From an uncultured Rheinheimera sp. (GTDB lineage Bacteria > Pseudomonadota > Gammaproteobacteria > Enterobacterales > Alteromonadaceae), in contig CALTZU010000003.1 in NCBI GenBank assembly GCA_943913835.1, positions 6,974 through 70,973 on the forward strand: a stretch of DNA of 64,000 bases, read 5' to 3'. Below the pieces are notes generated by a model. That model did not search any database, was not told the origin of the DNA, and saw only the letters and a list, made by a program, of their open reading frames with translations. Below are positions 17,397-25,428 of this stretch, piece by piece (the stretch's first letter is position 1; each line of letters starts with the position of its first letter). The translations under genes and the position numbers were made by a program.

Positions 17397-17422
17397 GGTC
17401 AGAGCTCAGCTCTGACCTTTTT
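17397..17422 (+). terminator. Intrinsic terminator of the repeat lipoprotein gene
   Basis: GGTCAGAGC (17397-17405) / GCTCTGACC (17109 offset form, at 17109+300 = 17409-17417), loop TCA, then TTTTT (17418-17422). The loop TCA is itself the stop codon of the convergent yjdF-like gene, so the terminator stem overlaps the coding end of that gene. Confidence 0.75.
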
Positions 17423-18020
17423 CAGCTCTTAACTGCCGCAGTTGTTTATCATGCAGTGTTTTGAGGCTGAACCAGCCAATCAAAGCGCCACTTAATGCCC
17501 AGGCCATATCAGATTGTGTATCCCAGACATAGCCCTGAGTTCCGAGAAAAGCTTCCGCATCTTCCCCGGACAATAAGGCAACCCACCATTCAATCAGCTC
17601 GTAAAAAGCACTGAAGGCTAAACAAAAACAGACACTAAAAAAACACTGCCAATTTTGACCAAAAATTAAGCCTTTACGCAATATCAGTTCACGGCAAATC
17701 ATCACAGGAATAAAGCCCTGCGCAAAATGCCCTACCTTGTCGTAGTTATTCCTCTCGCCGCCCGTCCAGTCACGGATCCAATCGAATAAGGGAACTTCAG
17801 CATAAGTGTAATGGCCACCGACCATCAAAATAATGCAGTGCAGCAATATCAGCACGTACAACAAAGAGGTGAGTGGGAAGCGGCTTTTTGTCATGGCCAA
17901 CACCAGCACACCAAGCAAAGCAGGAAGTACTTCCAGCAACCAGGTAAATTGGTCTTTAGGTTCAATCCCGGACCAGATCAAAACCGCAAAAAATACAGTT
18001 AGCCACACCCCTTGTTTCAT
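17406..18020 (-). CDS. yjdF: DUF2238 membrane protein (YjdF-like)
   Basis: 204 residues with six hydrophobic segments. The DUF2238 signature is visible: GERNNYDKVGHFAQGF, ELILRKG, and FSAFYELIEWW followed by FLGTQGYVWDTQSDM. The conserved His, Glu and Asp residues inside the membrane suggest an ion- or metal-handling role, but no function is established. Monocistronic, with its stop codon in the loop of the convergent terminator. Confidence 0.85.
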   Translation of the reverse strand: MKQGVWLTVFFAVLIWSGIEPKDQFTWLLEVLPALLGVLVLAMTKSRFPLTSLLYVLILLHCIILMVGGHYTYAEVPLFDWIRDWTGGERNNYDKVGHFAQGFIPVMICRELILRKGLIFGQNWQCFFSVCFCLAFSAFYELIEWWVALLSGEDAEAFLGTQGYVWDTQSDMAWALSGALIGWFSLKTLHDKQLRQLRAEKGQS

Positions 18021-18079
18021 TTTGATTCTGTCCTTGTACTAAGATGGCAACTATCAGAGCAATAAAGCCGCCAAAATAC

Positions 18080-18102
18080 AAGCCTGAATTCGCTTCAGGC
18101 TT
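18080..18102 (-). terminator. Terminator-like hairpin after the GAF gene
   Basis: AAGCCTGAA (18080-18088) / TTCAGGCTT (18094-18102), loop TTCGC; on the minus strand it is followed by GTATTTTGG, a weak T-tract. Confidence 0.5.
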
Positions 18103-18114
18103 ATCAAAAGTTAG

Positions 18115-18642
18115 TCAGAACAAGGCGGAAAATTTTTGCTGCAATGCAGGTTTTAATGCGAAAGTAATCAGCTTGCCTGCTTGATCCAAATAGGCTTTTT
18201 GCTGTTCAGTCCAGAGCATCACCTCACCGACATTTTCACAGCAAAACACACCTACCAATTGGCCGCTATAACGGATGCCAACATCGAGCAAAGAGTAAAT
18301 ATCATTGGGTTCAAAATAGGCTTCTGTGAAACAACTGGTGGCACTGTGTTCCATCGCATAAGGAGCGTCTATACCACCATCGTTGCGCATAGCTTCAAAG
18401 TAAGGTGAAAAATCATCTTCATGCAAAGCAATGCCTTGGAAATGTCTGTCTGAAGTACTATCGTATAAATCCAACGCCACAATTTCATTCAACAAAGCGT
18501 CGGAATACAACCACAAACTCGCTCTGCTACAACCCAAAGCAGCGGTGATAGTTTCAGTAAGTTGCTGATAAAACTCTGATTCTGACAATTGTTGATCTTT
18601 AAAAGCTTTGACTAACAGCAATAAAGCGGACTGATCCAGCAT
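18115..18642 (-). CDS. Stand-alone GAF domain protein
   Basis: 175 residues from ATG 18642, chosen for its CGGAG site; the open frame extends 90 bases further. Residues about 20-165 look like one GAF domain (ALGCSRASLWLY strand, then YSLLDVGIRYSGQLVGVFCCEN, and a closing WTEQQKAYLDQAGKLI helix). No kinase, cyclase or DNA-binding part is attached, so it may act as a ligand- or redox-sensing partner of another protein. The two adjacent Cys (FCCEN) could sense redox state; that is speculation. Confidence 0.7.
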   Translation of the reverse strand: MLDQSALLLLVKAFKDQQLSESEFYQQLTETITAALGCSRASLWLYSDALLNEIVALDLYDSTSDRHFQGIALHEDDFSPYFEAMRNDGGIDAPYAMEHSATSCFTEAYFEPNDIYSLLDVGIRYSGQLVGVFCCENVGEVMLWTEQQKAYLDQAGKLITFALKPALQQKFSALF

Positions 18643-18884
18643 AAAAAACTCCGATTCTGATAAGCCAGTAAGGTGGTCACCCAAAGGGGGTGGCATAGCG
18701 GCAAGGCCAGCAGGCAAAGCATAGACCTTCATGCCGCCAGAATCGAGCTCTATGCCGTTAGCATGATTCCCGCCAGCCGAAATTTCACCTCCCGTCCCCT
18801 TAACTCACCACTGGTCACTTTTGGCCGTACAAAAAAACAATCTGACATCAGACTATGACCCATATCCTTGAGGAGAAATGCGTA

Positions 18885-19019
18885 ATGGAAACCAGAAGAC
18901 AACACTGCGCTGGCTTTTTACTCAGCTTTATCTGTCTGAGTTTTATTCTGGCCATGGGGCCTTTTCTAACTTTAAATACAGCGCCAGCTGTTGGAACTTT
19001 GCTTTCGTTCCTTCCCTAA
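18885..19019 (+). CDS. Possible small membrane protein (44 residues)
   Basis: ATG 18885 is preceded by AGGAG at 9 bases. The product starts METRRQHC and continues with one strongly hydrophobic stretch (AGFLLSFICLSFILAMG) and a short tail. It is the only credible coding signal in the 540-base gap 18643-19180. The overlapping frame starting at 18878 lacks spacing for the same ribosome site. It could be a real single-helix protein or decay product; low confidence. Confidence 0.3.
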   Translation: METRRQHCAGFLLSFICLSFILAMGPFLTLNTAPAVGTLLSFLP

Positions 19020-19180
19020 GAGCCGCTGTTGAGTCTCCACTGGCAAAGTGATCAGGTGCCCATGTCATGGATGCTTTTACAGGCCTGAATTTTTCCAGGC
19101 CAACAGACAGAGATAACAGCCAGAATAACAATCCAATGCAGCCAGCACTCTATCACAAAGCAGCATTGGATCGGATTGAA

Positions 19181-20086
19181 CTACTGCTGTTGCCTGTACC
19201 ATTCGCCTAAAATCAGGCTGGCCGCAACGCTGACGTTTAATGATTCAACTTTACCTGTTCCCGGAATTTGCAGCGCTATATCTGCTGATTTTGCTACAGA
19301 TTGTGATACACCAAACATTTCCTCACCAAAAACGATCACTACTTTGGCTGGTAATGAGGTGTTATACAAAGATACCCCTCCATGGCTTGAGGTGGTCACC
19401 AGGGTGTAACCTGCCTGCTTGCACAACTGCAAGGCTAAAGGCAGATTGTCACAACTTAAGCCTTCAACAAACTCAACTCCACCTTCTGCTGTGCGAGCAG
19501 CGGCACCATGGGCCAGTAACTCAGGATCTTTCATCACTATGCCACTAATACCAAAGTGAGCACAGCTGCGCGCTATAGCACCTAAATTATGTGGATTCCC
19601 GACACCGTCTAAGGCCAGTAAGCAATCCTGTTTTTTACGGCCGTTTTGAGTTAAATAACTCGCCAGTGATAACACCGCCTTACGTTTAACCAACAGCACA
19701 ACCCCACCGTGATGCTGGCTGCCGGCAACTTTTTCCAGTTCAGCCTCAGACACCACGTGGTAAGCTTTTTTATTGGCGGCCAGATACTTCATCAGATCCG
19801 CAAACTTAGGTGCCATCTGCTCACTCAAATACAAACGCACTAAGGCTTGCGGACGTTGTAAAAAAGCGACGCGGCAAGCGTTCTCGCCATAAATTTTGGC
19901 TTCTTCCTGACGATTTTGTTTAAGTACTTTGGCCGACACAGCTTTAGGCGCTGTGATTTTTGCCTCAGCCGTTTTAACCCCTGTGGCTTTTGCTGAAGAG
20001 GGTTTTGCTTTAGTCCATGGCTTTTGCAGCTCTGGCTGGCTGTTTTTAGGTTGCCGGGATGAAGTTGATGAAGTTTTGCGATTCAA
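19181..20086 (-). CDS. SpoU-family RNA 2'-O-ribose methyltransferase (YfiF/TrmH-like)
   Basis: 301 residues from TTG 20086, which has AGGA 6 bases upstream. The first 65 residues are a low-complexity K/P/S/A tail. A substrate-binding domain follows (IYGENACRVAFLQRP, about 72-145), then the SPOUT catalytic domain with LALDGVGNPHNLGAIARSCAHFG (motif 1, with the Asn and Arg), VIVFGEEMFG (motif 2) and IPGTGKVESLNVSVAASLIL (motif 3, trefoil knot). It methylates ribose of rRNA or tRNA using SAM; the target site is unknown. Divergent from rlmJ. Confidence 0.87.
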   Translation of the reverse strand: MNRKTSSTSSRQPKNSQPELQKPWTKAKPSSAKATGVKTAEAKITAPKAVSAKVLKQNRQEEAKIYGENACRVAFLQRPQALVRLYLSEQMAPKFADLMKYLAANKKAYHVVSEAELEKVAGSQHHGGVVLLVKRKAVLSLASYLTQNGRKKQDCLLALDGVGNPHNLGAIARSCAHFGISGIVMKDPELLAHGAAARTAEGGVEFVEGLSCDNLPLALQLCKQAGYTLVTTSSHGGVSLYNTSLPAKVVIVFGEEMFGVSQSVAKSADIALQIPGTGKVESLNVSVAASLILGEWYRQQQ

Positions 20087-20277
20087 GGGAGATCCTGTGC
20101 TTGCGGTGAGGCTGATAAGGCGGATTTTAACACTGCCACAGCCAGAAGCCCAAACAACTTCTGCCCAAACACTAAACACAAGAACACTTGCCTTTCTGCT
20201 CTGGCGCAGTATGCTTGCGCTTTTATCGCGCCATCGACGCGAAAACCTCCCAAAAACGATCCAAAAAGAGTGGGCTT

Positions 20278-21120
20278 ATGCTGAGTTATCGTCACAGTTA
20301 CCATGCAGGCAATCATGCCGATGTGATTAAACATCTGGTTCAGATCAGTATACTGAACTACTTAAAACGCAAAGATAAGCCTTTTTGCTACCATGATACT
20401 CATGCTGGTGCCGGTTTATACAGCTTGCACAGTGAGCAAGCGCAAAAAACCACTGAATACCAAACGGGCATAGGTAAACTCTGGAACTATGCAGGGAATA
20501 ACGCTGAGATCAAAGCTTATGTCGACACCGTCAAGTTAGTCAACGAAACAACTGATTTGGCCTTTTATCCGGGCTCTCCGAAAATTGCCGATTTATTATG
20601 TCGCGCGACCGACACTATTCAGGCTACCGAATTACATCCAACTGATCACCCTATTCTGGCCAGTCAGTTCCAACGCCGTAAACATTGCCGTATTGAAAAA
20701 ATGGACGCCTGGGCCGGACTACGTGCCATGTTACCGCCTTTGGCTAAACGTGGCCTGGTATTAATAGATCCTCCTTATGAGCTGAAAACTGAATATCAGG
20801 ACCTGATTAAGGGCTTACAGCAAGCGATACAACGTTTTCCACAAGGCACTTATGCCATCTGGTACCCTGTGATAGAACGTCAGGCGGTAGAAAGCTTTAT
20901 TGACGCTATTGTTGATACACAAATTCGTAATCAGCTGCGGATAGAATATTGTCCGCGGCCAGATGCGGAAGGTTTTGGTATGACAGGCAGTGGCATGCTG
21001 GTGATCAACCCACCTTTTACACTGAAACAAGAAATGGAAAACTGCTTAAAAGAACTCTCTCCATTGCTTTCTCAAAACCCGGCAGCCCACTGGCAAGTCA
21101 CTCAATTAGTTGATGAATAA
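20278..21120 (+). CDS. rlmJ: 23S rRNA (adenine-2030-N6)-methyltransferase
   Basis: 280 residues, family-typical length. Start at ATG 20278, giving the conserved MLSYRHSYHAGNHADVIKH opening. The SAM site is HDTHAGAGLYSL and the catalytic N6-adenine motif is DPPYE (VLIDPPYE, about 165). It modifies A2030 of 23S rRNA. The stop lies within the ribosome binding site of the following nuclease gene, so the two are co-transcribed. Confidence 0.94.
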   Translation: MLSYRHSYHAGNHADVIKHLVQISILNYLKRKDKPFCYHDTHAGAGLYSLHSEQAQKTTEYQTGIGKLWNYAGNNAEIKAYVDTVKLVNETTDLAFYPGSPKIADLLCRATDTIQATELHPTDHPILASQFQRRKHCRIEKMDAWAGLRAMLPPLAKRGLVLIDPPYELKTEYQDLIKGLQQAIQRFPQGTYAIWYPVIERQAVESFIDAIVDTQIRNQLRIEYCPRPDAEGFGMTGSGMLVINPPFTLKQEMENCLKELSPLLSQNPAAHWQVTQLVDE

Positions 21121-21130
21121 GGAAAACTCC

Positions 21131-21904
21131 ATGCGTAATCTGGTATTAGCTCTGGCGCTGTTTTGTAGTCCGGTTTTCGCTTTTGGCGAGTTAGGCCACC
21201 AGATGGTCTGCTCTATGGCTTATCAATTATTAAGCCCGGCCAGCCAGCAAAAAGTACAGCAACTGATGCAATTACATGAACAAAAGGACTTCGCTCAGTC
21301 CTGTTCCTGGCCAGATCAGGTACGCTCTTTGCCGGAATATCAGCACACCAAAGTCTGGCATTACGTCAATATCAAGCGCACCGACACTAAAGTCACTATG
21401 CAGCATTGCCCTACTGAAGGTTGTGTTTTGTCTGCAATAGAACAACAACGACAAAAACTAACGCCTTTTGCTCCATCTAAACAGCAACTGGAGGCCTTAT
21501 TATTTGTGGGTCATTTTATTGCAGATTTGCACCAGCCTTTACATGCTGGTTATGCGGATGATTTAGGAGGCAATAAAACTGCAGTTTATTTTGAAGGCGA
21601 GCCCTCTAATTTACATGGTGTCTGGGATAGCAGAATTCTCGAAGCAGCGTCCTATCAAAACGAAACCAAACAGCAAGCCTTGTATCAGGCGCTGTTAAAT
21701 AAGCAAAAAGAATGGCAACAGATCAGTGTACTGGATTGGGCCAATGAGTCGGTGTTGTTGGTAAAACTGATTTATCAGGGCTATAAACCAGGTATGTTGA
21801 TAGATCAAACTTACCAGCAGCAACATTTGCCAGAATTGGAACAGCGGCTTCAACAAGCCGCTGTGCGTCTGGCGTTAGTGCTGGAGCAAAGCTTTGGCCT
21901 CTAG
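21131..21904 (+). CDS. S1/P1-type zinc nuclease, secreted
   Basis: 257 residues. Signal peptide MRNLVLALALFCSPVFAF, leaving the mature N-terminus FGELGHQMVCS; in S1/P1 nucleases the residue after cleavage is usually a Trp that binds zinc with its amino group, here the aromatic is Phe, an oddity. Zinc ligands seen: GHQ, WPDQVR, VWHYVNI, HFIADLHQPLHAG and N-LHGVWD. It degrades single-stranded nucleic acids in the periplasm or medium, giving 5' nucleotides. AAGGA overlapping the rlmJ stop serves ATG 21131. The 3' end overlaps the convergent gene by 4 bases. Confidence 0.88.
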   Translation: MRNLVLALALFCSPVFAFGELGHQMVCSMAYQLLSPASQQKVQQLMQLHEQKDFAQSCSWPDQVRSLPEYQHTKVWHYVNIKRTDTKVTMQHCPTEGCVLSAIEQQRQKLTPFAPSKQQLEALLFVGHFIADLHQPLHAGYADDLGGNKTAVYFEGEPSNLHGVWDSRILEAASYQNETKQQALYQALLNKQKEWQQISVLDWANESVLLVKLIYQGYKPGMLIDQTYQQQHLPELEQRLQQAAVRLALVLEQSFGL

Positions 21905-23454
21905 CGCAGGTTAAATTCGCTCAGTATAAAGGTTTTATATTTGCTCAGTTTTAACTGACTGAGCAAATTGGCTAAGTGTTCCTGATGGGACAAGTAAGTG
22001 GGTTCTGCCAGATACGCTTTGTAATACATTTGAGCTGCAGGCCGTAACTCCGCTTCTTTTTCATGTCGCAACCCCATTTGGGCATAAATCTGGCCTCTAT
22101 CAGCTTTTGGGTAAATCATCTGAAATGCCTGCAATTGAACACAGGCAGCATAAACTTTGTGCATGCTGTGTGGCATCAGATTCAAGGCTTTGTTACTCAG
22201 ATAGATTAAATCAAAAGCAGCATTCATTTTTCCAAGGCTGGCCATCAGAGCGGCTCCATGACATTGACTGGCAACAGACATCTGCATAGATGATAAATGT
22301 TGTTTCTGCTTTTCTAAGAAAGCGATCGCCGCTTCTTTGCCATCAGCCTGAGCAACCAGGCTGCCCTGTAACCAGATAATGTCAGCTGCAAACTGACTGG
22401 CTTCTTTATCTGTGATCAACTGGCGAAAACACTGCTGTAACATGGTCTGATACGCAACTAGTCGCTGCTCGGACTGTGGTTGAGCTATTAAAAACAGCAG
22501 TACTTTGCACAAGCTCATGGTCAACATGCAAAACTGATAACCGCTACCTGCAAGTCGCCTTTTTCGTTCAATTAATTCAATAGCTTGTTCTGTCTTATCT
22601 GACAGCATCATCACCAGCTTCACTAATTGAGTAATCCGGGTCGACATTCCTGCTGTTGGCAATTTACCAGCAATATCACAAGCTCTGCTGTAGTCTTCAT
22701 CTTCCAGTGCCAGATAAATTTGCCAGACCTCTTTTCTTTCCTGGTAACAGGACTGCTCATCGCTGCCATTTGCCAGGAAGTGACTACAGGACTCCAGATC
22801 GGCTTGTTCGTAGTCCAGCAAAAATTGCAGCCACAAGGCCCAGTCTTGTTGCCTGGCACATGCAGCTTTAATGGAAGCAGAGGCAGCATCAAATACTCCG
22901 AGCTCAAGCAAAAGCTGAGCCTTTAATTGCAGCACAGCGGCCGGAGTCTCAGATCCTGCTTTTTGTTGTAATTCACCTATTAATTTAAAGGCATCAACAT
23001 AACGGCGTTTATGGACCAGAGGCAGGATCTGATCCATAAATGGTTTCAATCGCACATGGAGTTTAAGTTGCTCGTCTATATGAAATTTGTTGCATGGCCT
23101 GTTGAGGAAATCAATCTGATGAAAGGGGTAATCCACCGCATATTTCTGCCGCTCGGTGGCAGCTGATAACACCACCAAACGACAGTAAGGGCTGACGATA
23201 TTTTTCATCAGCAACAGCTCTATCATATCGGCCCCAACCATCGAAGGTTCCGCATCATAATCAAGAAAAATCACATCATAAGGAGCAACTTGCTCACTAG
23301 CCAACAACAGCTGAGCAGAGCGGCTAAGTTCCACTTTCTTGATACCAAGGCTGGTCAGTATTTGTTTCAACTGATGACCAGACGCCGGGTCAGACTCAAG
23401 GACTAACACATTGAGATCAAATAACTTACTAAAATCAAATCGGGTAAGACTCAA
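21901..23454 (-). CDS. Response regulator with C-terminal TPR-like helical region
   Basis: 517 residues. The REC domain (about 12-135) has the phospho-acceptor region VIFLDYDAEPS and the VVLSAAT strand, but the invariant Lys before the cis-Pro is replaced by Arg (FLNRPC). The remaining about 380 residues are helix-rich with alanine/leucine pairs typical of tetratricopeptide repeats (for example AKYRRYVDAFKLIGELQQ-type hairpins from about 145 on, and PAAQMYYKAYLAEPTYLSHQEHL near the end, shown in part). Similar REC-TPR proteins exist in Vibrio and Shewanella. A protein-binding output is likely; no DNA-binding or enzymatic domain is seen. Confidence 0.8.
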   Translation of the reverse strand: MSLTRFDFSKLFDLNVLVLESDPASGHQLKQILTSLGIKKVELSRSAQLLLASEQVAPYDVIFLDYDAEPSMVGADMIELLLMKNIVSPYCRLVVLSAATERQKYAVDYPFHQIDFLNRPCNKFHIDEQLKLHVRLKPFMDQILPLVHKRRYVDAFKLIGELQQKAGSETPAAVLQLKAQLLLELGVFDAASASIKAACARQQDWALWLQFLLDYEQADLESCSHFLANGSDEQSCYQERKEVWQIYLALEDEDYSRACDIAGKLPTAGMSTRITQLVKLVMMLSDKTEQAIELIERKRRLAGSGYQFCMLTMSLCKVLLFLIAQPQSEQRLVAYQTMLQQCFRQLITDKEASQFAADIIWLQGSLVAQADGKEAAIAFLEKQKQHLSSMQMSVASQCHGAALMASLGKMNAAFDLIYLSNKALNLMPHSMHKVYAACVQLQAFQMIYPKADRGQIYAQMGLRHEKEAELRPAAQMYYKAYLAEPTYLSHQEHLANLLSQLKLSKYKTFILSEFNLR

Positions 23455-23593
23455 ACCTTTGCCTCGTTTTTCTCAGATCCACGATCCATGCCACTGATGT
23501 TACTTTAGTGTAGGCGCAACATGGCCAGTCGCAAAAGAAAAATTTGGAAAAAACGATACGAAATCTGAGGCTTGGCTTATTTTTTAGCCAAAA

Positions 23594-23926
23594 TTAGTCC
23601 TGCCCACGCCAGCGCGCATGACATAAGGTTTCAAATTTTTCTTTGCTTAATAAAATTCTGGCCAATACCATCTCTGTATCGCCATTGATATCAGCCAAAC
23701 CTATATGAGCTTCGACGTGCAACTCAGGATCTATGTCCATAGCGATCAGCTCTACCCAATCCCCGGTAGCGGGCACTAAATCAACATAAGCTGAAGCTGC
23801 AGCCTGTTGTTGATACAACAGATAATCCGCCGTAGACAGATTCTCCTCTGCCAATTCTTCAAAAATTGCAAAAGCGTGATCGCACAACTCATCCAAAGTC
23901 CAGAGTTCTAGTTCTGAGCCAGTCAT
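23594..23926 (-). CDS. yciU: Double-stranded DNA mimic protein (DUF440, YciU/HI1450 family)
   Basis: 110 residues, strongly acidic. It aligns by eye along its full length with YciU: an ELCDHAFAIFEELAEENL helix, ADYLLYQQQ, DWVELIAMDIDPELHVEAHIGLAD, and the ending LARILLSKEKFETLCHARW. Family members expose a negative surface resembling DNA and bind HU or related proteins. The gene stands alone. The 139 bases between it and the response regulator carry no visible signal. Confidence 0.88.
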   Translation of the reverse strand: MTGSELELWTLDELCDHAFAIFEELAEENLSTADYLLYQQQAAASAYVDLVPATGDWVELIAMDIDPELHVEAHIGLADINGDTEMVLARILLSKEKFETLCHARWRGQD

Positions 23927-24080
23927 TCATTTCTCCACAGAGATAAATCAAAGGCTGCAGTATACCAATAGCATTTCAATCCTGCCCAGACCGGGTAGGG
24001 CTAAAGTCGAATATTTACTGGCATCCAAAGCTACAGCTCGGTAGCATAGCGCCATTTTCTGTCCGGTCTGAGATAAAACA

Positions 24081-24467
24081 ATGCAACAACGTTTAAGCTT
24101 AATCAGCCTGTTAGTGGCTGACTATGATGAAGCTATAGCCTTTTATACCCAAAAGCTTGGGTTCGACTTACTGGAAGACAGTCCACAAGGTGAAAAACGT
24201 TGGGTAGTCGTCAGGCCCAAAGGTGCACTTGAAACCGCAATTTTATTGGCCAAAGCCAGTAATGAGCAGCAAAAGCTGCAGATCGGCAATCAATGTGGCG
24301 GCAGGGTTTTTCTGTTTTTGCATACAGATGATTTCTGGCGTGATCACCGCATGATGCAACAGCAAGGAGTCAAGTTCCTCGAAACACCACGGCAAGAAAC
24401 TTATGGTACTGTGGCTGTATTTGAAGATTTATACGGTACCCGCTGGGACCTGCTGCAACTAAATTAA
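24081..24467 (+). CDS. VOC (glyoxalase/bleomycin-resistance superfamily) protein
   Basis: 128 residues in two beta-alpha-beta-beta-beta modules: ISLLVADYDEAIAFYTQKLGF at the start and VAVFEDLYGTRWDLLQLN at the end. Possible metal ligands are limited (His and Glu are not all at the classical positions). Substrate unknown. The stop codon lies inside a long dyad that spans 24464-24514. Confidence 0.8.
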   Translation: MQQRLSLISLLVADYDEAIAFYTQKLGFDLLEDSPQGEKRWVVVRPKGALETAILLAKASNEQQKLQIGNQCGGRVFLFLHTDDFWRDHRMMQQQGVKFLETPRQETYGTVAVFEDLYGTRWDLLQLN

Positions 24468-24514
24468 CCTGACATCGGAATAAGCCGATGCTTAAGACCC
24501 CGAGTTCAGGTTAA
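24464..24514 (+). promoter_or_regulatory. Nested dyad before rlmA
   Basis: Outer arms TTAACCTGA (24464-24472) / TCAGGTTAA (24506-24514), inner hairpin CATCGG (24473-24478) / CCGATG (24485-24490). The arms are perfect. It begins at the stop codon of the VOC gene and ends 20 bases before the rlmA start. No T-tract follows, so a leader structure or operator is likelier than a terminator. Confidence 0.5.
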
Positions 24515-24534
24515 ATTCAACCGGAGAAGCTTCT

Positions 24535-25344
24535 ATGTATCTTTGCCCGCTATGCCAGCAGAACCTGACACAGCAAAATAACAGCTTTGTTTGCGGATCC
24601 AATCATAGCTTTGATCTGGCGAAAGAGGGCTATTTGCATTTACTGCCAGTGCAGCAAAAAAACTCCAAAGTTCCAGGTGATTCAGCGCTGATGATGCAAA
24701 GTCGTCGTGATTTTTTAAACGCGGGCTATTATCAGCCTTTATCTGATGCAGTGAATCAATGTTTTTCTGCCGTGCTACCACAAAACGCAACTTTGCTCGA
24801 TCTGGGCTGTGGTGAAGGTTATTACAGCAATAGATTATTTCAGAACCTGACGGACAAAAACCTGCAAATCTACGGCTTGGATATTGCCAAAACAGCCATT
24901 AAAAAAGCAGCCAAAAGCTACCCTGCCCTGCGGTTTTGTGTTGCCAGTGCCTGGCATTTACCTTTTGCAGAGCAAAGCTTTGATGCTGCACTTAAACTTT
25001 GTGCGCCTTGCGAACCAGAGGAACTTGCCAGGGTGCTAAAAGCAGATGGCCTGCTACTGACAGTCACACCAGCGCCAGAGCATTTGCTGGAAATAAAACA
25101 GCAGGTATACAGCTCTGTGCGTCTGCACAGTGATCAGATTGAAGCCATCAAAGGCTTTGAGCATCAACAACGCCAACAACTTAAATTACAGCTCACAGAG
25201 TTACCAGATCAGATGCTGTTAAATTTGCTGGAAATGACCCCCTTAGCCTGGAAATTTAAACCAGAACAGAAACAGAGCTTTGCGGCAAGCTCTCCTCAGA
25301 TCACTCTGGACTTTTATTTGGACTTGTATCGAAAAAATCGTTGA
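24535..25344 (+). CDS. rlmA: 23S rRNA (guanine-745-N1)-methyltransferase
   Basis: 269 residues. An N-terminal zinc ribbon (CPLCQQNL, then FVCGSNHSFD with Cys and His ligands) is followed by the typical DLAKEGYLHLLPVQ and a class I SAM domain with LLDLGCGEGYYSN. The SAM-binding and target-recognition regions look intact. It methylates N1 of G745 in helix 35 of 23S rRNA. The enzyme for the neighbouring U747 (rlmC) is also in this window. GGAG 9 bases upstream. Confidence 0.92.
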   Translation: MYLCPLCQQNLTQQNNSFVCGSNHSFDLAKEGYLHLLPVQQKNSKVPGDSALMMQSRRDFLNAGYYQPLSDAVNQCFSAVLPQNATLLDLGCGEGYYSNRLFQNLTDKNLQIYGLDIAKTAIKKAAKSYPALRFCVASAWHLPFAEQSFDAALKLCAPCEPEELARVLKADGLLLTVTPAPEHLLEIKQQVYSSVRLHSDQIEAIKGFEHQQRQQLKLQLTELPDQMLLNLLEMTPLAWKFKPEQKQSFAASSPQITLDFYLDLYRKNR

Positions 25345-25428
25345 GACAAACGGCGCACAGACTGGCAAAACCTTTGCATTAATTTGCATGGATCCATTGG
25401 AGGGCAATAGCTCAGGTGTTGGTTGTAG

